A stretch of 64,000 nt of DNA. It comes from Coriobacteriaceae bacterium (GTDB lineage: Bacteria; Actinomycetota; Coriobacteriia; Coriobacteriales; Coriobacteriaceae). Below the pieces are notes generated by a model. That model ran no database searches, was not told where the DNA came from, and worked only from the letters and a program-made list of their open reading frames with translations. The stretch lies in the NCBI GenBank assembly GCA_030525945.1, contig JAUNDT010000002.1:1-64000 (forward strand). Reading direction: 5' to 3'. This document shows positions 18,285-27,136 of this stretch, piece after piece. A program made the position numbers and the translations under genes. Within the stretch, counting starts at the first letter, position 1, and every line of letters starts with the position of its first letter.

Positions 18285-20357
18285 CTATCGTTTCCCTTTG
18301 ACAAGGTTGTATAGGTAGATGCGGCGAGCTTCCCGATTGATATCGCGCTCGACCGCTAGATTTGGATAGCCGTTGCCCCATGCTGCATGCGGGTTGGCAA
18401 GCGGGTCGTGCGTGAGTTTCCCGGCCCAGCGGCGCTCGAGCAGTTCACGGTCCGCATCGGGTACGTGATGCGCTCGAGCATCGCTCCAATCCCACACGAT
18501 GGGCGAGCACACGGTGGCGGTCGCCTCGGGGAGCACCATGACGTGCCGCCCGTTTGCCCGCGCAGCGCAGGCGAGATGGTGCACGAGCGCCTCCAGGCTC
18601 TCGAACGAGGGCAGGTCTTCGTGTGCGTCCTCAATCCGCGCGGGCGTGAGCATCAGGCAATTGGGGCCAACGGATCCGTAATCGCACGAGCACTCTGCGA
18701 TTCCGAGGTAGCCGCCGCCCATATGTGGGGCGAATCCCTGGTTGGGCATGGTGGCGTGCAGGCCGTTGTCAAGCTCGAGATAGCAGCCGGCATGTTGTAC
18801 GAGGCCGTCCGAGCTTAGGAGCTTGGGCGCGGCGATCGCGACGTCTGGTCGGCGGAAACAGCCGCTCAACCGCCCGATGCAGTTCGCATCGGTGAAACTC
18901 ACGTAGTCGGTACACAGCATCATCATCGCCTGCTCTGTACATGCCCGATCGAAGAGGGAGGCGATGCGCGCGGAAAGGATGCCGTTCTCCGAGGCGGCGG
19001 TGCAAGCAGCAAGCTCGGATTCCTCGATGATGTGCGTCGCCTGATCGGTATCGGGTCCGAACGCCGCCACGTGAAGCAATGTGTGATGCGTCTGCCGCTC
19101 AAGTTCCGCAACGCGCGCCTGCAACCCCTCCAAGGTTCGATAGCGCAGCGCGACGTAAACAGGGGTCTCCAGCGGCTCGTAGGCAATGGAGAACACGCAA
19201 GGGATATCCGTCTCGTGCGCGCGCGCCGCAACACCCGTGCGCTCAAAATGACGGTCGAGCGCGCGTATGCTCGCCTCGATGGCGTAGGGCTTGCCCTCCA
19301 TGTTGCCACCGTTGGTGGAGCCGGGATGCGCGCGCCAGTGATAGAGCAGATACGGCTCATGATGGATGGCGCGTGCGATTTCCGCCACCTTGAGCGTGAG
19401 ATCGTAGTCTTGGGCACCGCGCACATCGTGGGGGGAGAGCTCCACCTGCTCCAACGCGGTACGACTCACCATGAGGAAATGTTCGACGTAGTTGTGCGAA
19501 TACAGCAGATCGATATTGAAGTCGGGTTTGAAGATGGGGGAGTAGCGGTCCGCGAGCGTCTCGCGGAAATTGTCCTCATCGCAATAGAACAGGTCAATCT
19601 CTGGCTGCTCATTGAGCGCTTGGACGTACATGTGCAGCGCCAGCGGGTCGAGCATGTCATCGTGATCGAGAAACGCGATGTAGTCGCCCGTGCAGGCACG
19701 GATGCCGATGTTGGTGTTGCCGGCTATGCCGAGGTTCTCCACCTGCTCGATGACGCGGATGCGCTCATCGGGGTGCTCGCTAATTACACGGGCGAGGGCC
19801 TCGTTATCGGGGCTCGCGTTGACGAGCACGAGCTCCCAGTTTTCGTAGCGCTGCTCCAAGACCGACCGGATCATGTCGCGCGCATAGGCGATGGGCGTAT
19901 TGAAAAGCGGCACGATGATGCTAATGCGGGGATTCACCTGGAACGAGTCCATGCCCTCGGCTTTTGTCTGTAACATCGCGTCGTGTGTGGGGAGGTACGC
20001 GTGGAATGCTCCGTCGATTCCGGGGTTCACCATGAGGAGGTTTTGCCTGTTGCGCAGCATCGCGTGGCGACGCGGGGTCATGCGGGCGAGCGCGGCGCCG
20101 CGGTGCATAACGGTGAAGCGCGGTTCCTCCTGGAGCAGCGTGACGGACAGCACGACAGAGTTCGCATCGTGTAACGGGGATGGGGCGTCGCCCTCCGGGA
20201 GGCAAAACTCTGCAGGCAGTTGGCGCGCTCCCGAGCGAACCTCGAGGGCTGTCGTGTCTATACCTGCGCCATTGTGCACAAGCAGGCGATACACCACGCC
20301 GTGCTCTGCTTGCAAGATTTGTATAAAAGATCCCCGTGGGCTGCGATTGGAAGACAC
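18285..20357 (-). CDS. Large GT2 family glycosyltransferase
   Basis: This protein of 690 residues has an N-terminal beta-rich region followed by one clear GT-A domain. That domain begins ISIIVPLFNTPIAYARDMI (near residue 140) and has FLDHDDMLDP near 225 and a YLLYHWR..PGST segment. The C-terminal third looks like a second, degraded GT-A domain (LLSSDGLVQHAGCYLEL), without a clear DxD. The GTG at 20357 is preferred because AAGGAG lies five bases upstream; an ATG at 20399 would add 14 residues but has no ribosome site. It resembles the 801-residue protein at 9888-12293 in layout and motifs. It converges on the rml genes and is divergent from the next GT2. Confidence 0.8.
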   Translation of the reverse strand: MSSNRSPRGSFIQILQAEHGVVYRLLVHNGAGIDTTALEVRSGARQLPAEFCLPEGDAPSPLHDANSVVLSVTLLQEEPRFTVMHRGAALARMTPRRHAMLRNRQNLLMVNPGIDGAFHAYLPTHDAMLQTKAEGMDSFQVNPRISIIVPLFNTPIAYARDMIRSVLEQRYENWELVLVNASPDNEALARVISEHPDERIRVIEQVENLGIAGNTNIGIRACTGDYIAFLDHDDMLDPLALHMYVQALNEQPEIDLFYCDEDNFRETLADRYSPIFKPDFNIDLLYSHNYVEHFLMVSRTALEQVELSPHDVRGAQDYDLTLKVAEIARAIHHEPYLLYHWRAHPGSTNGGNMEGKPYAIEASIRALDRHFERTGVAARAHETDIPCVFSIAYEPLETPVYVALRYRTLEGLQARVAELERQTHHTLLHVAAFGPDTDQATHIIEESELAACTAASENGILSARIASLFDRACTEQAMMMLCTDYVSFTDANCIGRLSGCFRRPDVAIAAPKLLSSDGLVQHAGCYLELDNGLHATMPNQGFAPHMGGGYLGIAECSCDYGSVGPNCLMLTPARIEDAHEDLPSFESLEALVHHLACAARANGRHVMVLPEATATVCSPIVWDWSDARAHHVPDADRELLERRWAGKLTHDPLANPHAAWGNGYPNLAVERDINREARRIYLYNLVKGKR

Positions 20358-20378
20358 GCCGACTCCTTGGTCAGGTAC

Positions 20379-20396
20379 ACTCGTAAACGGTAAAAT
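20379..20396 (+). promoter_or_regulatory. Possible -10 region of the divergent glycosyltransferase pair
   Basis: TAAAAT at 20391-20396 lies 18 bases past a TTGGTC in the short gap between two divergent glycosyltransferase genes and could drive the plus-strand gene. A TATGAT reads the other way nearby. This is judged by eye only. Confidence 0.25.
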
Positions 20397-20434
20397 CATA
20401 GCAAAGACTGCGACTTCTCCGAGTTGGGGGCCAT

Positions 20435-21535
20435 ATGCAAACCGATGCCCAAGCGCTCGTTTCCGTTATCGTGCCTACGTATAACACGGAAGCTTTCCTG
20501 GATCAGTGCCTTCTGAGCATTCGCAACCAGACCTATCGGAACCTCGAGATCATCTGCGTGAACGACGGTAGCACCGATGGATCGCTCGCCATCATGCAGC
20601 GACATGCGGCCGAGGACCCGCGCGTTCGCATCATCGACAAGCAGAACGCGGGCTATGGCGCCGGCTGCAATCGGGGCATCGCCGAGGCGAGGGGCGCGTG
20701 GATTTCCATTATTGAGCCGGACGACTGGATTGACTCGACGATGTACGAGGAGATGCTCGCGTTTGCCGCCACGTTCTCCGATACGGTGGACATCATCAAG
20801 ACCCCGTGGTGGGACGTGAAGTTCTGGAACGACCCGGAGCGCATGAAGGCCTACCCGTGCCTGCTCACGGGGCGCATCCATCGCTCGACCGTGCCTCAGC
20901 CGATCCAGGGCATCCCCCAACTGCTCGCGTATCACCCGGGCATCTGGTCGGCGCTGTATCGCAAGGATTTTCTGGTCGAGCATGACGTTCGGTTCCCGGA
21001 GTATCCCGGCGCGGGCTGGGCTGACAACCCGTTCCTCATCGACACGATGTGCCAGGCGCGCGGCATCGTGTACCTGGACCGGCCGTTCTACCGCTATCGG
21101 GCGGATCTCCCGGGCTCCACGCTCAATCACGCGACGCCCGATGCCGTCATGCGCCCCTTCGATCGCTGGCTGACGATGCTCGACCGCATGGAAGAGCTGG
21201 GCTGCACGGAGCACGATGTCCTCGAGGCGATCTACGCGCGCGGCTTCACGTACGTCGATGGCGCCATCTACGATGACGGGGCAGATAACCCGCTGGTGAT
21301 CGATGGCGCCAAGCGCGTGTTCTCCCGTATGGACGAGCAGATCGTCATGGGGAGCGCCCGCATCAGCGGTCGCCGCAAGAAGCTTTTCTGCGAGATGCTC
21401 GGCAAGCCGTATACATCCTCCATCGACCCCATCCGCATGCGGTATGTGCTCGAGGATGCCCGCTGCTATCTGCGGGTCTATGGCGTATCCGAGTTCGCCG
21501 AGCGTGTCGCTCAGCGCATTACAGGCAGGCGATAG
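20435..21535 (+). CDS. GT2 family glycosyltransferase
   Basis: This 366-residue protein has a standard GT-A domain at the N-terminus: VSVIVPTYNTE (about 8-18), CVNDGSTDGS (about 41-50) and IIEPDDWID (about 95), where the DxD-type motif reads EPDD. The C-terminal 130 residues are helical and without a known domain. Such enzymes work in surface-polymer assembly. Its ATG lacks a strong ribosome site; GGGGG is six bases upstream. It is a single gene, followed by a bidirectional terminator and divergent from the 690-residue glycosyltransferase. Confidence 0.85.
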   Translation: MQTDAQALVSVIVPTYNTEAFLDQCLLSIRNQTYRNLEIICVNDGSTDGSLAIMQRHAAEDPRVRIIDKQNAGYGAGCNRGIAEARGAWISIIEPDDWIDSTMYEEMLAFAATFSDTVDIIKTPWWDVKFWNDPERMKAYPCLLTGRIHRSTVPQPIQGIPQLLAYHPGIWSALYRKDFLVEHDVRFPEYPGAGWADNPFLIDTMCQARGIVYLDRPFYRYRADLPGSTLNHATPDAVMRPFDRWLTMLDRMEELGCTEHDVLEAIYARGFTYVDGAIYDDGADNPLVIDGAKRVFSRMDEQIVMGSARISGRRKKLFCEMLGKPYTSSIDPIRMRYVLEDARCYLRVYGVSEFAERVAQRITGRR

Positions 21536-21626
21536 CCGAACTGCCGACGTGCACTGAACCCGCTGCGCGCGTTGAGCGGTCCCAGGTGCTCGCTTCCAAG
21601 CCAGGCTCCAAGCCCGACGCATGAAA

Positions 21627-21660
21627 AACGGCCCCCGCATCGTATGCTGCGGGGGCCGTT
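21627..21660. terminator. Bidirectional rho-independent terminator
   Basis: Thirteen-base arms AACGGCCCCCGCA and TGCGGGGGCCGTT pair perfectly around an 8-base loop. Read on the minus strand, the stem is followed by TTTTTC, so it should stop the DUF4012 gene. It also lies 90 bases past the plus-strand glycosyltransferase. Confidence 0.85.
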
Positions 21661-21691
21661 GCCGTTGCAATCGCACGGGGCAGGTCGCGCG

Positions 21692-23788
21692 TTAGGCGCT
21701 CTCCCAGCCGGCAGATACCTGCGAGGTGGGCGTGGAGCGCACGGCGAGCGGCTCGGTCGCCTCAGCGGGCGTCGTCACCGTGTAGGTGAAGGTCGCCTGC
21801 TGCTGGGCGGAGAGGCGAATCATGCATGTGGTGACCTGCGTGCCGTTGTACGTGGAGTCGCTCAGCACGGAGCTCGGCGCGAAGTCGGCATCGGCCTGCA
21901 TGTTCGTGATGCTTCCACCCGTCGGCGCGTAGAAGAACAGCTTGATCGCCATGTCGGAGCGGTCGCGCTTGAGCGGGCTGTAGCCGTAGATATACGGGGG
22001 AATCGCCTCGGCCTCCTGTGCGGTGATGTTGTTCTTGAACGTGGAGGTGACCTGGTAGGTCTTGGTGCCGTCAGCGTTTTCGACGGGCTCGCCCACCGTG
22101 GTGGTACGGCTCAGGTACCAGCCCATCTTCGCCCACGTCTCGTCGTGGATATACACGCCGAGCTCCGGCTTGGTGGGGTCGGTCCCGATGGAGCCGGCAA
22201 AGCCGAGGCGCGCGATGGCGCTCTCCTCGTCCGGGTTGGCCATCCAGACCTGCAGGCGGCCTTCCTTGGAGTTGTCGGAGATTGTCTTGATGAGTGTGCC
22301 CATGTCGATGGAGCCGAGGTTGCCCATGATTTGACCGGCGGCGGCGTCGGCTGCGAGCGCGAAGTAGGCGTCCTGCATGATGGGGTCTTCAAAGCGAATA
22401 TACACATCATGGAGCAGGACACGGGCGGCGTTCGTATGGTCGATGGTCGTGCCATCTGGCAGAGTGGTACCGCCGGTGAGAGCGAGCAGGTTCTGCAGGA
22501 ACGTCGGGTCGACCGCGATAACGCCGTCGGCCTGGACGCCCAGGCGTTGCGCGCACAGGTCGTGCACGTGCTGGCCGGTCGCGGGGAAGTCGGGGTTAGA
22601 GGTCATGTGCTGGACGGTGTTGGAGATTGACTCGCCGAAGAGCGCGATTTCCTCCTCGGTCACGGGGATCGCGCCACGCTCGGGGCCGCCGAATGCGGAA
22701 ACGCCCTGGAACTCGCCGAGATCTATCTTACCGTCCGTGACGGTAAGGGTTCCGGTGGCACCGGCGAATCCTCCTGTTGCGCGCAGCTCGGAGTTGTTCT
22801 GCGCCACGATGATGTATGTTCGGGTCTGGCCGTTGGCACCGAGCATCTGCGGCAGGTACGGTGCGATCTCGGACGCCACGTTCACGCCGTCGTTCAAGGT
22901 GGTGACGAGCGGCTTCGCCTTGTCGAGCGCCTCCTGGAGCTGGCCGATGTGCGCCTGCGGAAGCGCGTCGATGTCCTCGGCCACCTGGTTGATGGTCGTC
23001 TTGGAGCCGGTGAGGGTGTCGGCAAGGGTGCTCAGGGCATCGACGTTGATCGCGCCCTCGGTCGTGAACAGCGAGGAGGACTCCATCCCGCGCATGCTCG
23101 TCGCCAGCGGGACGATAACGTCGCCGGAGATGGCGTCGAGCGACGAGGCGACTGTCTGCACAGTGCGCACGTCCTCGCCGTATACGGGCACGAGCGTCGC
23201 GAGGCCCCACAGCGGGCCGTGGGTGATCTCGTTCATGCGCGAAGCGCGCGTGTCGATGTCGCTGGCGACGGTCTCAAGCGTGTTATCACTACCGGACGTG
23301 AGCGTGTCTTTCAAGACGGTCGCGCTGTCGACGATCGCCAAGGCGTCGTTCTTGACCGTCTTAACGTCGTTGAGGAGTACGAAGCCCGCGCTAGCAACGG
23401 CGCCGATGAGCGCTATTGCAAGTATGCTGAGCGTAATAATCCGGCGGCGACGCTTTGTATGCGATCTTTGGGTATAGGGTCTATTGGATCCTCCTGTGGT
23501 GTAGATGGAGGCACTTCGATTCTCTCCGGTATCTTCAATACTGGGTGAAGCCTCCGACATGTAGGCTTCTTCCGGATCCGTTGCGCTCACGTACGGATAT
23601 GCCATTCGGTCTTTCAGCGGCTCGTTCTGGTTGGAATATGGCCATGAATCTTCGGCGTTTGGCCGATCGGCTTGCGTGGGCGGATAAGTTTGGATTGACT
23701 CATCCGACTGCTGAGTCTGACGGAAGCGCTTTCCCTGATATTGGGGTGGTGTGCTTGAGTTTCTATTTTGAGCGAAGTGATTGCCCAT
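21692..23788 (-). CDS. DUF4012 domain membrane-anchored protein
   Basis: This 698-residue protein starts with a polar, Gln/Ser/Pro-rich cytoplasmic tail of about 115 residues. One membrane segment follows basic residues (RRRRIITLSILAIALIGAVASAGFVLL is the region near 112-138). A large extracytoplasmic part then contains the DUF4012 signature around AQNNSELRATGGFAGATG (near 325). DUF4012 proteins are found in actinobacterial and other Gram-positive envelope loci; their function is not known, and wall-polymer attachment or assembly is only a guess. AGGGAG lies eight bases before the ATG. A clear terminator follows the gene. Confidence 0.8.
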   Translation of the reverse strand: MGNHFAQNRNSSTPPQYQGKRFRQTQQSDESIQTYPPTQADRPNAEDSWPYSNQNEPLKDRMAYPYVSATDPEEAYMSEASPSIEDTGENRSASIYTTGGSNRPYTQRSHTKRRRRIITLSILAIALIGAVASAGFVLLNDVKTVKNDALAIVDSATVLKDTLTSGSDNTLETVASDIDTRASRMNEITHGPLWGLATLVPVYGEDVRTVQTVASSLDAISGDVIVPLATSMRGMESSSLFTTEGAINVDALSTLADTLTGSKTTINQVAEDIDALPQAHIGQLQEALDKAKPLVTTLNDGVNVASEIAPYLPQMLGANGQTRTYIIVAQNNSELRATGGFAGATGTLTVTDGKIDLGEFQGVSAFGGPERGAIPVTEEEIALFGESISNTVQHMTSNPDFPATGQHVHDLCAQRLGVQADGVIAVDPTFLQNLLALTGGTTLPDGTTIDHTNAARVLLHDVYIRFEDPIMQDAYFALAADAAAGQIMGNLGSIDMGTLIKTISDNSKEGRLQVWMANPDEESAIARLGFAGSIGTDPTKPELGVYIHDETWAKMGWYLSRTTTVGEPVENADGTKTYQVTSTFKNNITAQEAEAIPPYIYGYSPLKRDRSDMAIKLFFYAPTGGSITNMQADADFAPSSVLSDSTYNGTQVTTCMIRLSAQQQATFTYTVTTPAEATEPLAVRSTPTSQVSAGWESA

Positions 23789-24006
23789 GGCTCAATCTCC
23801 CTAGCGTTCATTATGTATCTCACCTGGAAGTTTATCAGTAGGCAGTACACGCCATAAAAGAAGCGTCTGCATTTTCTAATTCGATGCATTTAGATGTGGT
23901 TTTGGACGCCGGTCGCCACTGCTGTTGGTGCCCTATTTTGATAAAAGAGAAAGGCGGTTTCAAGTGCTTTCAATTGCTTGCGTCTGCACATTTAGCTACG
24001 CTGGGC

Positions 24007-24012
24007 TATAAT
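24007..24012 (+). promoter_or_regulatory. -10 box of tRNA-Arg
   Basis: A perfect TATAAT sits 30 bases upstream of the tRNA. No good -35 hexamer is present at 16-18 bases distance. Confidence 0.5.
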
Positions 24013-24041
24013 TAACCGGCTGCCTTCATAAGGTGTTTCAT

Positions 24042-24115
24042 GCGCCATTAGCTCAGCTGGATAGAGCACCGGACTTCTAATCCGATGGTCGAGGGTTCGA
24101 ATCCCCCATGGCGCA
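24042..24115 (+). tRNA. tRNA-Arg(TCT)
   Basis: The acceptor stem GCGCCAT/ATGGCGC, D arm GCTC...GAGC, anticodon loop CTTCTAA with TCT at 24076-24078, and T arm GAGGGTTCGAATCCCCC form a complete cloverleaf. CCA is not encoded (CCT follows the discriminator A). The outermost pair of the anticodon stem is C-A, a mismatch; the other four pairs are sound. It reads AGA codons, which are rare in this genome. Confidence 0.95.
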
Positions 24116-24130
24116 CCTGTTGTCGCTTTC

Positions 24131-24160
24131 GCCCGGGCCTCTTCGAGGTCCGGGCGTTTT
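24131..24160 (+). terminator. Rho-independent terminator of tRNA-Arg
   Basis: An 11-base-pair GC-rich stem (GCCCGGGCCTC with GAGGTCCGGGC, one G-T pair) is followed by GTTTT. It lies 16 bases past the tRNA. Confidence 0.85.
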
Positions 24161-24392
24161 GCTGTGAACGCGAAGCTTCAGTCGGGCAAGTTGATTTCTA
24201 ATCTTCTTTAATTGCTATGAGATTGTTGCGCGCTCTTACTCACGGAGAATTCAACGGCTATCGTACGGTGACGCCACGAGTGTTTTGTCAGCTGGGCACG
24301 TAGACAGCGCTGTTCCGCTGGCGCGGAGCGCGTTTCGGTGCGAGGAGTTTCCGATACCCTTCAATCGTGCCGATGACCATTCCATCGGCTCC

Positions 24393-25400
24393 CTACCGCG
24401 GCATCGGCACTCGAATCGCGTGATGCTCGACGCTGATCGCCAGCTTGGTCGCGCACAGGCGCTCGCCGTCCACCTGGATGGGGTAGCCGGCCTCGGCAAA
24501 CGTGAGCGCCACGGTGCGCGCCTGCCGCATGTGGATGCGTTTGTGCCCCACATGCCTGCCGTTCTTCGCTGACAAGAACACGGGCAGCGCGATGGCGCGC
24601 GGCGCCGGGCCTTGCGCGTAGCAAATATCGAGCAGCCCGTCCGACGCGTTCGCGTCAGGGCAAATGCGAAAGCCCGACCCGTACGTCGGCCCGTTCTGTA
24701 CCGCGAAGGTGATGCTGCGCAGATGCTCGGCGCGCTCTCCGTCAAACGAGGCGAACGAGTCGAAGCAGCGGTAGTTGCGTCCAAAGGTTTGCAGGCCGCT
24801 GGCAGTGTAGAGCGCCGCGCCGGTGAGTCCCGTGGATTTGCGCAGCTCATGCGTGCCCAGGCCAATCGCAGCATCGAGCCCCATGGAAAACGTCTCGATT
24901 GCGTACGTCGTGCCGCGCGAAGACTGGTCCGCAAGCGCAGGAGCATCGGGCCGCGGGTCGGCGCTCGTGTTCTCCCAATCCACACGCATTACGTCGACGG
25001 GCGCCGGCTGGCAGCTGAACAGGGCCGAAAAGTCCGTCCCGCGCACGTCGGCGATCTCGGTGAGGCCGAGCGTGCGCGCGAAGTCGTTGCCCGACCCCAC
25101 GGGCACCACGCCCAGCACGGGCCGCTTGCACGCGCGTATGCGCATGAGCCCGTTGACCACCTCGTGAACGACGCCGTCGCCGCCGAGTGCGAGCACCGTG
25201 TCGTAGCTTTCCGCGCGGGCAGCGAGCTCGATGGCGTGCCGCGGGCGCTCGGTTTTCGCGACGTCGAACGCATCGCGATGGCAGTACAGGGTGAGGAAGC
25301 GCTGCAGCCGGTCTGCGGCGGCAGCGGCGGCCCCGCTTTGCGCGGCGGGGTTCACAATGATGAGCGTGCGGCCCAGGGCGGCCAGATTGGGTTGAGTCAT
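24393..25400 (-). CDS. Diacylglycerol kinase-family lipid kinase
   Basis: This 335-residue protein has the DAGK catalytic signature ALGGDGVVHEVVNG (about 68-81) and the PVGSGNDFARTLG loop (about 99-111), as in DagK/YegS kinases. These phosphorylate diacylglycerol or related lipids at the membrane to recycle phosphatidate, here perhaps from wall-polymer synthesis. The ATG at 25400 is preferred to one 9 bases upstream because AAAGGA is then 8 bases away. Its start follows the stop of the channel gene by a single base, so it is translationally coupled. The specific lipid substrate cannot be deduced. Confidence 0.88.
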   Translation of the reverse strand: MTQPNLAALGRTLIIVNPAAQSGAAAAAADRLQRFLTLYCHRDAFDVAKTERPRHAIELAARAESYDTVLALGGDGVVHEVVNGLMRIRACKRPVLGVVPVGSGNDFARTLGLTEIADVRGTDFSALFSCQPAPVDVMRVDWENTSADPRPDAPALADQSSRGTTYAIETFSMGLDAAIGLGTHELRKSTGLTGAALYTASGLQTFGRNYRCFDSFASFDGERAEHLRSITFAVQNGPTYGSGFRICPDANASDGLLDICYAQGPAPRAIALPVFLSAKNGRHVGHKRIHMRQARTVALTFAEAGYPIQVDGERLCATKLAISVEHHAIRVPMPR

Positions 25401-25401
25401 G

Positions 25402-26985
25402 TTAGGCATCCTTTCGGCTGGACGCATCTGAATTGAGCGAAGAGGCAGGCACGGTAGGCACGGTGGAGGGCGCGGCCGGGGGTGTGGCTGGGGGCGCGGC
25501 GGGCGTGGCGGGTGCGGCAGCAAGCGTGGCTGCGGGTGTGACGGCGGGCGAGCTGGCGGACACGACGGCGAGCGAGTCGGCGTTGTGCTCGGCCACGGGC
25601 CCGCCACGCTCGGCATCAGACCCGCCACGCCCGGCATCGAGCGCGGCGAGCTCCGCGCGGCGCTGCTCGAGCGCGTGCTCCACGCTCAGATCCGCCTCGC
25701 TTTTCAGGCTGCGCCGCTTGGGTGTCACAATGCGCTGAGCGGGGTACACGGCATGGTGCCCGGCAACGAGGTAGCTGACGAACGCCACGATGACGAAATA
25801 TGCGGCGCCGCTCGCCCCGAACATGTCAATGCCGAGCATGATGGTGGTAATGGGCACGTTGAGCGCCGCGCCGAACACGCCGAGCATGCCGAGCGCCGCC
25901 ATAAAGCTCGGGTCATCGAGTGCCACCTCGCCCAGCCAGCCGCCGAGCGACGCGCCAATGCCGAAGAGCGGCGTGACCTCGCCTCCCTGAAAACCGGCTC
26001 CCACGGTAAGGGCAGTCATGCCGAGCTTGGCAAGCGGGTCGGCAAGCGTCGTGTTGCCTGAAAACGCCGCGGGGACGAGCCATTCCGACAATCCGCCGTA
26101 CGCGGAGAGCCCGAACCCCAAAAAGAGCGCCGTCAACACGGCGCCGCCCACCCCGGCGGCAACGAGGTAATTGGTGAAAAACCGCGCGTAGAGGCGCTTG
26201 ACCGTGCGGATGCAGAAGGTGAACAGGCGCGCGGTGAGGCCGAACGCGACGGCGGCCGCGAGCACGACCGCGAGCACGCGCGGGCCCATCTCGGGCACGG
26301 ACGCGATCCGTTCGAACACGAAGGGGCTGCCAAGCGCGCGGCTCACGGTGTTGCCCACGAACGACCCGGTGAGGCAGTAGAGCGCCGCGCTGTAGTCGAG
26401 CTTGCCGATGAAGCACATCTCCATGCCGAAGAACGCGCCCGCGAGCGGCGTGCCAAAGGCGGCTCCGAACGCGGCGGAAATGCCCGCCATCATGAGGTCA
26501 CGGCGGTCGTGCCCCCGAATGCCAAAGACCTGCGCCACGTTGCTCGCAATGGTGCCGCCCATCTGCACGGCGGCTCCCTCGCGACCCGCGGATCCTCCGG
26601 CCAGATGTGTGGCAGTGGAGCACGCAAAGGTGAGCAGCGCCATGCGCTTATGGATTGGGGAGCCTCCGAGCGTGCTGTCGATTACGAGGTTGTTGCCGCG
26701 CTGGGCGCGCAGGCCGTGGTTTCGGTAGAGCCAGGCGGTGGCGACGTTTACCACGGGGAGCAGGAAAAACAGCCACAGATGTGCCTCACGGGCTCCGGTG
26801 GCAAGGCGGAGGGCCGCCAAAAAGGCCCAGCCCGCAACGCCCATGAGGAGCGCGACCAGAATGCTCAGCGCGTAAATGCGCGCCGACTCGAGCAGGTTGC
26901 GCGCGTTGCGCTTGCTGCTCGCCGCCAGGCCCCGTGTGCCAAGCCGCAGGTCATCGCGCGTGTTTTTAAGTGCGTCGTGCGGCAT
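25402..26985 (-). CDS. ClC-family chloride channel or transporter
   Basis: This 527-residue protein has many membrane segments and the ClC selectivity motifs: GGSAGREGAAVQ (near 125, the GREGP region) and GAGFQGGEVTPLFGIGASLG (near 325, the GGxFxP region). Family members move chloride or fluoride, often by exchange with protons. It lacks CBS domains. Instead the last ~110 residues are hydrophilic and then Ala/Pro/Thr-rich, with no known domain. The ATG at 26985 follows GGGGGA by three bases; an upstream ATG would add eight residues. It is coupled to the lipid kinase gene; a functional link between the two is not obvious. Confidence 0.85.
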   Translation of the reverse strand: MPHDALKNTRDDLRLGTRGLAASSKRNARNLLESARIYALSILVALLMGVAGWAFLAALRLATGAREAHLWLFFLLPVVNVATAWLYRNHGLRAQRGNNLVIDSTLGGSPIHKRMALLTFACSTATHLAGGSAGREGAAVQMGGTIASNVAQVFGIRGHDRRDLMMAGISAAFGAAFGTPLAGAFFGMEMCFIGKLDYSAALYCLTGSFVGNTVSRALGSPFVFERIASVPEMGPRVLAVVLAAAVAFGLTARLFTFCIRTVKRLYARFFTNYLVAAGVGGAVLTALFLGFGLSAYGGLSEWLVPAAFSGNTTLADPLAKLGMTALTVGAGFQGGEVTPLFGIGASLGGWLGEVALDDPSFMAALGMLGVFGAALNVPITTIMLGIDMFGASGAAYFVIVAFVSYLVAGHHAVYPAQRIVTPKRRSLKSEADLSVEHALEQRRAELAALDAGRGGSDAERGGPVAEHNADSLAVVSASSPAVTPAATLAAAPATPAAPPATPPAAPSTVPTVPASSLNSDASSRKDA

Positions 26986-27055
26986 GGTTCCCCCTTTGCA
27001 AGGTCGCACTCAGATGTATGCAAGTATACGCGCGCCCCATGCACGCCGTCGCCTC

Positions 27056-27083
27056 TTGAATTATTCTGTAACGAGAATATAGA
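27056..27083 (+). promoter_or_regulatory. Promoter of moeA with dyad operator in the spacer
   Basis: TTGAAT (27056-27061) and TATAGA (27078-27083) are 16 bases apart. The spacer holds an inverted repeat, TATTCT...AGAATA at 27062-27079, that also appears, slightly altered, in front of modA. A regulator of molybdenum genes may bind here; that is inferred. Confidence 0.5.
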
Positions 27084-27136
27084 TGTCGAGCGCGACCACG
27101 AGGTCACGCCCGACCGCACGCAGGGAGGTTGCCGCC

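Noticed and set aside
22377-23477. 366-codon open frame on the plus strand
   Set aside because: It is antisense to the DUF4012 gene, with no start signal and a composition unlike a protein.
24161-24392. Gene between tRNA-Arg and the lipid kinase
   Set aside because: Open frames here continue as antisense of the kinase gene, and no start with a ribosome site exists.
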